From Methanosarcina horonobensis HB-1 = JCM 15518 (lineage in GTDB: Archaea; Halobacteriota; Methanosarcinia; Methanosarcinales; Methanosarcinaceae), in NCBI RefSeq assembly GCF_000970285.1, contig NZ_CP009516.1:1777036-1841035 (forward strand): a stretch of 64,000 bases of DNA. Reading direction: 5' to 3'. The number at the start of each line of letters is the position of its first letter. Positions within the stretch are counted from its first letter, which is position 1. Position numbers and translations under genes: made by a program. Of the stretch, positions 9,018-17,257 are shown in pieces. The notes beneath the pieces were generated by a model. The model made no database searches. It saw only the letters and a program-made list of their open reading frames with translations, and was not told the origin of the DNA.

Positions 9018-10532
9018 ATGAAAAATTATATGCTGGCTATGCTACTTGGCGTCTTGTTCACAATGCTAATAGGAACTGGCCTTGCACAGAATGTGGAAAC
9101 AGATGACGCGGAGGCTTTTCGACAGGCTTTAGAACAGGACGGGTTTATCGTACAGGAAGGTGAATTGGGTTACTTTGATTTAATCAGGTTATTAGAGGAA
9201 GGAGTATTGCCTTCTGCATATGGAAACAATCCAACCACAAAATATGTGGCATATTTTGTTCCAGCGGCATCTGGCCATGAAATAGATGAACGGATTTCTA
9301 GATTAACAAGTACGCTCGGGATGAGCGGGAATACAACTCCGTTCTGGAACCTTGGTCCTGATGAAGCTGTTGTTTTCGTGGGAAGAACACCACCGGAATG
9401 CAGATATTTCAGCTACGATAATTTCATAATGCACAGGACAATTGGGAACGAGAGGAGATGGATCTTTGCTAACATAGCAGATACAGTGAACAACATGGTT
9501 ATCAAAACCGAAGGTACTCCAGATGGGTCGTCCGGGGATCCTTTCAATCAAACCACGGTGATAATCATTACTGCTGACAGAGGCATTGATCAACGCATCA
9601 GGGATGCTGCTCAATCTGCAGGGTATTCGGACGATATAATTAATACCCAGGTGCTTCCCTCAGTCATGCTGAACATGGGCCTGGATAATGATTCCGATAC
9701 ATTTGCCTCATTTGTCCGTCCGGCCTTATTCAATGACACGCAGGCTGGCGACGATTACATCAATAATACACCTGCAACTGTTTTCCGGATTACTCCAAAC
9801 AACACTACTGAGCTTGACCCGTATGATTACCCGGAATTGAGGGTCCGCGGAACCGGGCAAACAGAGTTTGATCTTACGGATGATCTCGAAGAGCTAAGGA
9901 CTGCGATTCTCAACAAATATAATGAGTCGAATGCCACAGAGCTTCCGACCAGTCAGGCAGTTCCGATAGGGAGTGATGCTATTCAGAGAGGAATCAACGG
10001 CGTAGGTCCTACCAACGATGCAGCCTATCTATGGACAGCAAACCAGACTATTTCTTCGCCAACACCTCCTTTCTATAACACTTCGGAGTACTATCCTTTC
10101 CTGCAAGACTCGGCAATTACTCTGGGCAACGATACTGATGAATTCATAATTGTCTATGGGGTTAACCATGTAGCTACAGGAAAGGCTACGTACTCGAACT
10201 TCGCAATATACGGAGCGGATGTATGGAATGGTGTTAGAGCAATCACAGACGCAGATTTCAACGGATCTGCTGAGGAATACCTACCTGACAATCCCAATGC
10301 GAAATATCTGTATGTTTATAAGCTCGCCAGGAACTGCAGTGAGGATGATCAATACTGCTACGAAGTTCCTTATGGTCAGGGAGTTCATGGTATAGAACTG
10401 GATCAACCGCTTTTCATTGGCTGGAGAGCCTACCTGGAAAATACTACAAAAACCGGGCCATCTTACTCAGAGATCCTGTACGACCGGGCTATAAAGTTTG
10501 ATCCAATGAATTCTGGTAACATGAGCTCCTAA
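9018..10532 (+). CDS. secreted glycoprotein-like paralogue 1
   Basis: 504 residues with a signal peptide (residues 1-23, cleavage after GLAQ). The body is acidic and rich in N-X-S/T sites (NNTTEL, NATEL, NQTIS, NDTDE, NTTKTG), as in archaeal N-glycosylated surface proteins. There is no C-terminal membrane anchor or PGF-CTERM motif, so it may be released or held by partners. No enzyme motif recognised. The ATG at 9018 has GGGGG 9 bases upstream; another ATG between the two is out of frame. It is very similar over its whole length to 11145-12671. Confidence 0.78.
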   Translation: MKNYMLAMLLGVLFTMLIGTGLAQNVETDDAEAFRQALEQDGFIVQEGELGYFDLIRLLEEGVLPSAYGNNPTTKYVAYFVPAASGHEIDERISRLTSTLGMSGNTTPFWNLGPDEAVVFVGRTPPECRYFSYDNFIMHRTIGNERRWIFANIADTVNNMVIKTEGTPDGSSGDPFNQTTVIIITADRGIDQRIRDAAQSAGYSDDIINTQVLPSVMLNMGLDNDSDTFASFVRPALFNDTQAGDDYINNTPATVFRITPNNTTELDPYDYPELRVRGTGQTEFDLTDDLEELRTAILNKYNESNATELPTSQAVPIGSDAIQRGINGVGPTNDAAYLWTANQTISSPTPPFYNTSEYYPFLQDSAITLGNDTDEFIIVYGVNHVATGKATYSNFAIYGADVWNGVRAITDADFNGSAEEYLPDNPNAKYLYVYKLARNCSEDDQYCYEVPYGQGVHGIELDQPLFIGWRAYLENTTKTGPSYSEILYDRAIKFDPMNSGNMSS

Positions 10533-11144
10533 TTTTAAGCAAGTTCAAGCTCTGGTTGAGTGTGTTACTCCAACACATTCCTTATTTTTTGGCTATACAC
10601 CAGATCGTGTTTTATTATACTTTCCTGCTATTTAGAAAGGTTAAATTGAGTAATTTTCAGGTTTAACTGGTTTTTAGTGCTCTTCTAACAAAATCAGGAA
10701 ATCAATCTTTTTTGCAGCTTTTACGGAAAGACCGCTCTCCTTCGTCGAGCGTTGAGTTTCCCTGGTTCTTAGAAATCAATATTTACAACTGGCTATGAAA
10801 TATAATACAGAAAACGGGACTTTAAATTTTTGTTAAATTTTTTATGCACTTCTGTGGCATTATTTTAAAGAATTAGGAATAGGTCAAAACAGGACAGGAG
10901 TAAGGAATCGTTTGCACAATCAACAGATCAACTATCCAAATTTAGTTAACGTTCCACCAAGGTTTCTAATACATTTAATTATAATTATAGTATTAATTGC
11001 AAAGAATTGCATTTTATTTTTATGAAGTATCAAAAGTATATAATCTTAGAAAGAATTAAAGAGATACTCTTTTTAAGTTCAACCTTTCTTTTTTAAGTGT
11101 AATTTTTTGCGAGAATAACTATAGCTGACAGGGAGACATGGTGC
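10533..11144. other. intergenic: conserved leader, copy 2
   Basis: No gene. Counterpart of the 8595-9017 spacer, sharing the hairpin element, the GGTCAAAACAGGA and TTTAGTTAACGTTC blocks and the GCGAGAATAACTATAG leader. The repeat unit (leader plus gene) is about 2.13 kb, consistent with a tandem duplication. Confidence 0.55.
10731..10752. repeat. hairpin element, copy 2 of 3
   Basis: ACCGCTCTCCTTCGTCGAGCGT folds with a CGCTC/GAGCG stem and a 9-nt loop. It occupies the same place before the second secreted paralogue as copy 1 does before the first. Confidence 0.6.
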
Positions 11145-12671
11145 ATGAAAAATTATCTAGTAGTTATATTACTTGGCGTTTTGTTCTCGATATTTACAGG
11201 AACTGCACTTGCACAGGATATGGAAACAAATGACACAGAGGCAAATATCACAGAGGCGAACGATACAGAAGCTTTTCGACAGGCTTTAGAGCAGGACGGA
11301 TTCACCGTACAGGAAGGTGACTTGGGATTTTTTGATACAATTAGATTATTAGAGGAAGGAGTATTGCCTTCTGCGTATGGAAACAATCCAACCACTAAAT
11401 ATCTGATATATTTTGTTCCGCCAGCACCTGGCTATGAGGTAGATGAACGGATTTCTGGATTAACGAGTATTCTTGGAATAGGTGGGAACACAACCCCCTT
11501 CTGGAACCTTGGTCCTGATGAAGCTGTTGTTTTCGTGGGAAGAACACCTCCGGAATGCAGGTACTTCAGTTACGATAATTACTTAATACACAGGACAGTT
11601 GGGAACGAGAGGAGATGGCTCTTTGCTAACTTTGCCGATCCGATTAATAACCTGGTTATTAAAACTGAAGGGACTCCAGATGGTCAGCTTGGAAATCCTT
11701 TCGATCAAAGAACGGTAATAATCATTACTGCTGACAGAGGCATTGACCAGCGCATTCGGGATGCTGCTCAGTCTGCAGGATATTCGAACAATACAATTAA
11801 CACGCAGGTGCTGCCCTCGGTCATACTGAACATGGGCCTGGATAATGATTCCGATACATTTGCCTCATTTATCCGCCCGGCTCTGTTCAATGACGCGCAG
11901 GCTGGTGAGAATTACATCAATAATACACCTGCAACTGTTTTCAGGATTACTCCCAACAACACTACTGAGCTTGACCCGTATGATTATCCGGAGTTAAGGG
12001 TTCGTGGAACCGGACAAACGGAGTTTGACCTGACGGATGATCTCGAAGAGCTGAGGATTGCCATTATCAACAAATATAATGGGTCAAATGCAACGGAGCT
12101 TCCAATCAGTATGTGGGCTTCGGTAGGGACTGATGCTATCCAGAGAGGTATAAATGTCCTGGGTCCCAATAACGATGCAGCCTATCTCTGGACAGCAAAC
12201 CAGACTATCTCTTCGCCAACACCTCCTTTCTTTGACACGTCGCAGTACTATCCTTTCCTGCGAGACCCGGCAATTACTCTGGGCAATGATTCCGACGAAT
12301 TCATAATTGTCTATGGGGTCAATCATGTAGCTACAGGAAAGGCGACGTACTCGAATTTCGCAATATACGGAGCAGATACATGGAATGGAGTTAGAGCGAT
12401 CTCTGATGCGGATTTCAGTGGGTCTGCTGAGGAATATCTTCCTGATAATCCAAACGCGAAATACCTGTATGTCTATAAGCTAGCCAGGAACTGCACAGAA
12501 GATGATCAATATTGCTATGAAGTTCCTTATGGTCAGGGAGCTCGTGGCATAGAGCTGGATCAGCCGCTTTTTATTGGCTTCAGGATTTACCTGGAGAATA
12601 CAACAAAAACCGGACCAGCCTACTCGGAGATAGTGTACGACCGGGCTATAAAGTTCGACCCTCAGGATTAA
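11145..12671 (+). CDS. secreted glycoprotein-like paralogue 2
   Basis: 508 residues, near-duplicate of the 9018-10532 protein. It has the same type of signal peptide, then a short insert of TNDTEANITEANDTEA repeats, then the same acidic, N-glycosylation-site-rich body. Blocks such as TPPECRYFSYDN, ITADRGIDQRIRDAAQSAGY and YLYVYKLARNC are shared almost unchanged, while the N-terminal region and the segment around ISMWASVGTDAIQ differ. The two conserved cysteine pairs suggest disulphides outside the cell. Function unknown. Confidence 0.78.
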   Translation: MKNYLVVILLGVLFSIFTGTALAQDMETNDTEANITEANDTEAFRQALEQDGFTVQEGDLGFFDTIRLLEEGVLPSAYGNNPTTKYLIYFVPPAPGYEVDERISGLTSILGIGGNTTPFWNLGPDEAVVFVGRTPPECRYFSYDNYLIHRTVGNERRWLFANFADPINNLVIKTEGTPDGQLGNPFDQRTVIIITADRGIDQRIRDAAQSAGYSNNTINTQVLPSVILNMGLDNDSDTFASFIRPALFNDAQAGENYINNTPATVFRITPNNTTELDPYDYPELRVRGTGQTEFDLTDDLEELRIAIINKYNGSNATELPISMWASVGTDAIQRGINVLGPNNDAAYLWTANQTISSPTPPFFDTSQYYPFLRDPAITLGNDSDEFIIVYGVNHVATGKATYSNFAIYGADTWNGVRAISDADFSGSAEEYLPDNPNAKYLYVYKLARNCTEDDQYCYEVPYGQGARGIELDQPLFIGFRIYLENTTKTGPAYSEIVYDRAIKFDPQD

Positions 12672-13013
12672 GGCAAAAAAAAGAATCAAGGTAAAAGGAA
12701 CTGAATATTAAAAATTAAAGCTTAAGGCAAATTAAAGCTCTGGCTGAACGTGTTTGCAGATAACACGTTCATTTTTTTAGTATGCAACGTCAGAGCTGTA
12801 TCTATCTTCTTTTTTGTCTGCAAAGCCGCTCTCCTTCGTCGAGCGTGACGTTGCTTGGGGTTCTAATAAGCAATATGTTCAGCACGGCTGTCGTTTTGAA
12901 AATAAGAAATTGGAATTAGTTTAGGACGCAAAAAAGTAAGAGAAATCAGAGAACAAAAATTCCCTGATCACTTCAGTACTAAACAGTAATTTTTCTAAAA
13001 GGCTGAGCAAAGC
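12672..13013. other. intergenic between convergent genes, with third hairpin element
   Basis: No gene. It holds a third CCGCTCTCCTTCGTCGAGCG element although no further paralogue follows. Either the element is a 3' feature of the preceding gene, or a third unit has been lost. Confidence 0.5.
12825..12845. repeat. hairpin element, copy 3 of 3
   Basis: GCCGCTCTCCTTCGTCGAGCG, CGCTC/GAGCG stem. It lies downstream of the second secreted paralogue, preceded by an AT-rich region and followed by a TGACGTTGCTTGG stretch similar to the other copies. Confidence 0.6.
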
Positions 13014-14315
13014 TCAGATCTCCGGCCGCCTGTCGATAACCCTCTTTGCCTTTCCTGCGGTCCTTTCGATGCTGCCTTTCTCCAGCAGTTCTACGTTTGT
13101 GCGGATATTGAGGACGGATTTGAGTTCGTGCTGGACGTGGTTTTGGACGGCTTTGAGGTCTTTGAGGTCGCCGGTAAAGGCGTTTTCTTCGAGTTCGACT
13201 TCGATTGTGAGTTCGTCAAGCATGTGTTTGTTGCGGTCAAGGATAAGCTGGAAGTGTTCTCCGACCTGCGGGATTCGGGAGATTACGTCCTGGATCTGGG
13301 AAGGGAAGACATTGATGCCTCTTACTATGAGCATATCATCGGCTCTGCCGAGGAGGCGTGAAATCCTTGTGGTTGTCCTGCCGCAGTCGCATTCGGACTC
13401 AAGGAGTTTTGTCATGTCGCCTGTGCGATATCTTATATTGCAGAAGCCCTCTTTGCTGAGGGAAGTTAAGACGAGTTCTCCCTTTTCGCCTTCCGAGACC
13501 TGTTCTCCGTTTTCGTCAAGGACTTCTACAAGGAAGTTATCACTCCAGATATGGAGACCATTCTGTTCCTGACATTCAAAGCCGACTCCTGGCCCGAACA
13601 TTTCGGATAAGCCGTAGCAGTCATATGCTTTGAGGTTGAGCCTTTTCTCGAGCTGCTTGCGGGTGTTCTCCGACCAGGGTTCGCCGCCGAAAATGGCTGC
13701 TTTTAAGGAGAGCTTGTCTATGAGGTCGAGCTCTTCTGCGGTTTCTGCGAGGTAGAAGGCATATGAAGGGGTGCAGTGAACCGCGGTTACCCCGAAGTCG
13801 ATCATCATCTCAAGCTGCCTGGCAGTGTTTCCTGTTGCTGCAGGCACAATCATGGCTCCCATCCTTTCAACGCCATAATGGAAGCCGAGCCCGCCTGTAA
13901 AGAGGCCGTAGTTCATCGAGTTCTGGATAACATCGCCTTTTGAAAGCCCTATCATTGTAAGGCTGCGGGCAATCAGGTCAGACCATGTCTCTATGTCTTT
14001 TGCAGTATAACCGACAACCGTGGGCTTTCCACTGGTCCCGGAGGAGGCGTGGATCCTAACAATATCCTCTTTTTTTGCAGCAAAAAGGCCGAAAGGATAA
14101 TTGTCCCGAAGGTCTGTTTTGCGTGTGAAAGGCAGTTTCCGGACATCCTCAAGGGTTTTGATGTCATCGGGGGTAACTCCTGCCTCTTTGAATTTCTGCC
14201 TGTAGAAAGGAACGTTATCATAGACCAGCTTTGCACTGTTTTGCAGGCGTTTAAGCTGAAGTCTTTTCAGTTCTTCGGGATTCATTGTTTCGTATTTCGG
14301 CTGCCAGTATTTCAT
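13014..14315 (-). CDS. phenylacetate-CoA ligase family (PaaK/F390 synthetase type)
   Basis: 433 residues, the normal length for this adenylate-forming family. It has the ATP-binding loop SSGTSGKPT (residues 91-99), the adenylation motif YGLSEMFGPG near 235, TGD in RYRTGDMTKLL, and the C-terminal lysine region GKAKRV. PaaK enzymes activate aryl acids to CoA thioesters; in methanogens related genes are often annotated as coenzyme F390 synthetase, and the substrate cannot be read from sequence. It is convergent with the secreted gene pair and faces the casposon insertion 250 bp from its start. Confidence 0.85.
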   Translation of the reverse strand: MKYWQPKYETMNPEELKRLQLKRLQNSAKLVYDNVPFYRQKFKEAGVTPDDIKTLEDVRKLPFTRKTDLRDNYPFGLFAAKKEDIVRIHASSGTSGKPTVVGYTAKDIETWSDLIARSLTMIGLSKGDVIQNSMNYGLFTGGLGFHYGVERMGAMIVPAATGNTARQLEMMIDFGVTAVHCTPSYAFYLAETAEELDLIDKLSLKAAIFGGEPWSENTRKQLEKRLNLKAYDCYGLSEMFGPGVGFECQEQNGLHIWSDNFLVEVLDENGEQVSEGEKGELVLTSLSKEGFCNIRYRTGDMTKLLESECDCGRTTTRISRLLGRADDMLIVRGINVFPSQIQDVISRIPQVGEHFQLILDRNKHMLDELTIEVELEENAFTGDLKDLKAVQNHVQHELKSVLNIRTNVELLEKGSIERTAGKAKRVIDRRPEI

Positions 14316-14564
14316 TAAAAGGACCTTCTTCTAATTTGTAAAACCATTTTTTAGATTCGAATATTGCTATGAACTACCCTGTTCTTGCTATACCTACTCG
14401 TGCCATGCATCTGCATGTCATAATATGTTAAGTAATCTTATGAGTAATATAAAATGTTTGAAAAAATCCTTCTGTACTGTGACCCTTCCCACATATAAAT
14501 ATTGTTGAGTGAACCGCTTGGGGTGGGAAGGGGAGTAAATTTAGTGGGTTCGAATTATATTCAT
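14316..14564. other. left flank of the casposon
   Basis: No gene. It contains an archaeal TATA-like ATATAAATA at 14493-14501 and an inverted repeat CCCTTCCCAC (14483-14492) / GTGGGAAGGG (14523-14532). A T-loop-like GGTTCGAAT follows at 14548-14556, just before the casposon target site. Casposons are known to use 3' ends of tRNA genes, and this looks like a tRNA remnant or mimic, but no complete cloverleaf can be drawn. Confidence 0.45.
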
Positions 14565-14578
14565 CGCACTAAAATAGA
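14565..14578. repeat. 14-bp target-site duplication, left copy
   Basis: CGCACTAAAATAGA is repeated exactly at 25232-25245. Casposons generate duplications of 14-15 bp. The copy lies directly outside the left inverted repeat, which opens with GGG. Confidence 0.88.
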
Positions 14579-14639
14579 GGGTAATAGGTAACTCAAATTT
14601 TTTGTACGCCATTGCAAGAAATATGCACAACCGTTTTTT
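14579..14639 (+). repeat. casposon A left terminal inverted repeat
   Basis: Begins GGGTAATAGGTAACTC and continues through a T-run to GTACGC. Its reverse complement aligns with 25171-25231, closely for 31 bp and roughly two thirds identical for 30 bp more. Confidence 0.88.
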
Positions 14640-14765
14640 AGGATGTAGCCTTAACTCAAAAATACAAGTAACTTCTTTAATGCAAATTTAAATAAAAACT
14701 CAGGTTTTTAATATTTTTAGTCTGAATAATAGGTAATTGCATTTACTTTTTCCAAAAGGTTTCCG

Positions 14766-15557
14766 TCATTTTTGATCATTACAGTCTTTTTCAACTGAGA
14801 TTACAGGATTAATTCTATCTGATACGATTATTCTTCTCAGGCTTCCATCTGGGTTCTTTAACCATCTAATAAGTCCCCCATCTAGAGTCCTTTGTACAGG
14901 TATATTTAGACAATTCATTTCTTCTGGTGATAACTCTTTAAGTGGTATTTCTGTGACGTTATATTGATTAGTTAATGCAAATTTAAGTGAATCAAACTGA
15001 TTCTTAAGGGTATTTATGGAGTTTAATAACACGGTCGTATCATTGGATAGAACTTGATCATTTAGAAGTTTAGCAGGTTTGACACTCAATGAATGAATTA
15101 AAGAGTTTTCTAGATTATCTCTTAATTCATATGTGTTTTTTAGAGTATCTGCGATTAACTTGATTGATGAATTTATTTGATCAACTCTTAAACTTTCATT
15201 GTAATCAAGGCATCTTAACCCATCAATGTCAAAAATACGTGGGGTGATCAAGTCTTTTATAATCGTAACTGGTTTATTAAAAGATTGTCTTATTCCAAGT
15301 TCAAAAAGAACATTTGGATTTTGACCACTTAAATCACAGATAGCCATAGGTGAATTTAAGAGTCTTGTCAGTATATCTTTTACAATAAAATTTGTGTTTT
15401 TAATTTCGTCAGACCTTATAGGGGCAAAACCGGCTAGCGCGCATGCAGGTTTAATCAGATGATCATAGACTATTTTGAAATGTCCCTCTTCATAGGGTGA
15501 CCTATCCGTTATCGGCATAATTACAAAACATTCTTTTATACTATCGGTGTCTCCCAA
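14766..15557 (-). CDS. nucleoside deoxyribosyltransferase/TIR-like predicted defence protein
   Basis: 263 residues. The N-terminal domain (about 8-150) has the signature CFVIMPI, YEEGHFKIVYDHLIKPAC, and the block DILTRLLNSPMAICDLSGQN followed by PNVLFELGIR. This places it in the Rossmann-like nucleoside 2-deoxyribosyltransferase/TIR superfamily, whose members cleave or sense nucleotides such as NAD. The acidic residue in LFELG is the likely catalytic one. The C-terminal ~110 residues are an unrecognised domain. It lies next to the left TIR, and the neighbouring Mrr-like nuclease is on the same strand. This pairing inside a mobile element suggests antiviral cargo; that is inference. Confidence 0.68.
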   Translation of the reverse strand: MGDTDSIKECFVIMPITDRSPYEEGHFKIVYDHLIKPACALAGFAPIRSDEIKNTNFIVKDILTRLLNSPMAICDLSGQNPNVLFELGIRQSFNKPVTIIKDLITPRIFDIDGLRCLDYNESLRVDQINSSIKLIADTLKNTYELRDNLENSLIHSLSVKPAKLLNDQVLSNDTTVLLNSINTLKNQFDSLKFALTNQYNVTEIPLKELSPEEMNCLNIPVQRTLDGGLIRWLKNPDGSLRRIIVSDRINPVISVEKDCNDQK

Positions 15558-15853
15558 GGTATCGATTTTGGTACTCGCATCATTGCTTTTAGGTATACAA
15601 ATCGCCTCATGAAATTAGTCAGTTAAAAACACCATTTAAAAAGTGTTATTATATCTTTTATACATTTGGTTAAGAGTCTAATATGCGAACATTGCCTTCT
15701 TAACTTTGATTTTAAGTAAACTATCTAGTTAGTTTATATTCTATAAATTTTGTAATTATTTTTGGAATAAGAACCTGAAAAAATTGATACATGGATTTTG
15801 TCATAAAAGCTATGATTAAAAAATAAGAAATATAGAAATAGTTAGGTTTGATT

Positions 15854-16978
15854 TTATTGAGACGCTTTACTGTCTACATTAAACAATTCTTTAAATTTCG
15901 TAGGATCAAAATTAATTATTTCTAACATTTCTTCTTCAAATAAAAACGATAATACATATTCACAAAAGAAATTATAAATGGAACGATATTCTTCGTTTTG
16001 ATCTTGTATATTGTCTAGTTGACGATTAATCTTTTCCAATGTGCTTTCGATTACTTCTACAGAATAATGATTTTCAGATTCCTTTTCTTTCAATAATTCA
16101 TTTTGGATAGATTCTCTGAGAGACTCAAGGTTTTTGATACTTTGGTCTAAAGTTGTTGTGTCTCCTAATCTGAAACAAGTTTTCAATACAATATCTGTAA
16201 CATAAGTAGCTACTGATATGTTTTTATTCTTTTTTTCAGTTTCATAGCATTTAGACTTAAAATTTTCATAACTAACTTCATCAAGTAATAAATTTCTAAA
16301 CGTTTCATTCATCGTGGTTGGCTTTCTAAACTTAGGTCTAATTATTGAGCTGTATGCATAGCCTAAAATTTTGTCCCTCTTCGTTGCCTCAATATTATCC
16401 ATAATTTTAAAGAAAGAATCCAGCTTAAAAATATGTAAATCTTTAATATATAGTAGATGATTTGGATGCATAATGTTTATAAACGAAAAATCGTACCCAA
16501 TGTTATATTTTTTTAATAACAGTGAATGTCCTTGCGTAACTTTCTCTAAATCTTTTTTTTCCCAATATTTAATTTTAAATGGAGGTCTGTTCTCACGAAC
16601 ATAATCATCTAGAGAATTCTTACATTGGTTAGATAAGAAATTTGAAGCTATGATTAGTACTCTATCAGGTCTTTTAGAAGTCGCCCAACTCAATACGCCT
16701 TGAATTTTTTCAGGTGGAACCCCTGTTTTATAATGTTTACATTCAACAAACCACTTTTCAATTATTAATTCCCCATCTACTACATCTTCAAGTACTCTTT
16801 CGCACTCAATATCCCTTCCTTGATCAGAAGGACTAGAAGCGTGCCCTGTTCCTTTTCTCCAATTTACATTTCTAAAGCCTAAGCATTCTAACAATTCAAA
16901 ACAAAACTCTTCAAACTGAGTTGAATTTAAATGATCAAAAGAAAATTTATTTTCATAATTAATCTCTAATTGTTGCAT
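15854..16978 (-). CDS. Mrr-type restriction endonuclease-like protein
   Basis: 374 residues. The N-terminal 150 form a PD-(D/E)XK nuclease domain: a helix FDHLNSTQFEEFCFELL, the acidic residue D56 in QGRDIE, and E79-C-K81 in VECKHYK, followed by IQGVLSWA and a strand DRVLIIASN. This is the Mrr/Holliday-resolvase-like arrangement used by modification-dependent restriction enzymes. The C-terminal half is helical and rich in Lys and Glu with no recognised domain; it may sense the target. A ~300-bp gap separates it from the NDT-like gene. Cargo of casposon A, probably defensive. Confidence 0.7.
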   Translation of the reverse strand: MQQLEINYENKFSFDHLNSTQFEEFCFELLECLGFRNVNWRKGTGHASSPSDQGRDIECERVLEDVVDGELIIEKWFVECKHYKTGVPPEKIQGVLSWATSKRPDRVLIIASNFLSNQCKNSLDDYVRENRPPFKIKYWEKKDLEKVTQGHSLLLKKYNIGYDFSFINIMHPNHLLYIKDLHIFKLDSFFKIMDNIEATKRDKILGYAYSSIIRPKFRKPTTMNETFRNLLLDEVSYENFKSKCYETEKKNKNISVATYVTDIVLKTCFRLGDTTTLDQSIKNLESLRESIQNELLKEKESENHYSVEVIESTLEKINRQLDNIQDQNEEYRSIYNFFCEYVLSFLFEEEMLEIINFDPTKFKELFNVDSKASQ

Positions 16979-17138
16979 AATTAGAATTAAGTGTCAAGAG
17001 TTAAATAACCTGTTAAAAGTTTTAGAAAGCTTCCTACCGAAATTTGAACTATAAAAAAACTGATTTTACAAAATATGTAAAATTAACCATATTTTACTAC
17101 TCTTTTATGCCTTTTTTATACCATCTTTTACTATTTTC

Positions 17139-17214
17139 TGTAAAATTTACATTTTACCTGTAAAATTTACAGTCTTTCCTGATACTGTTTTACAATTTTA
17201 CTGTAAAATTTACA
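17139..17214. promoter_or_regulatory. iterated TGTAAA-N-TTTACA near-palindromes 3' of cas1
   Basis: Three copies of TGTAAAATTTACA start at 17139, 17159 and 17202, with further partial copies at about 17068-17090 and 17225-17245 (TTTTACATTTTACAGTAAAA). The same kind of sequence lies beside the cas1 fragment at 28785-28835. They could be binding sites for the element's own HTH, RHH or Cas1 protein, an origin-like iteron set, or a bidirectional terminator. Confidence 0.5.
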
Positions 17215-17257
17215 TTTTCTACTTTTTTTACATTTTACAGTAAAAATATACACATTT

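Noticed and set aside
14521-14570. tRNA gene at the casposon target
   Set aside because: Only a T-loop-like TTCGAAT fits; the stem does not pair and no matching 5' acceptor strand lies upstream.
17139-17245. CRISPR array near cas1
   Set aside because: The TGTAAA-type repeats are short, irregularly spaced and without unique spacers; Cas1 here comes with PolB and HNH and without cas2, so it is a casposase.
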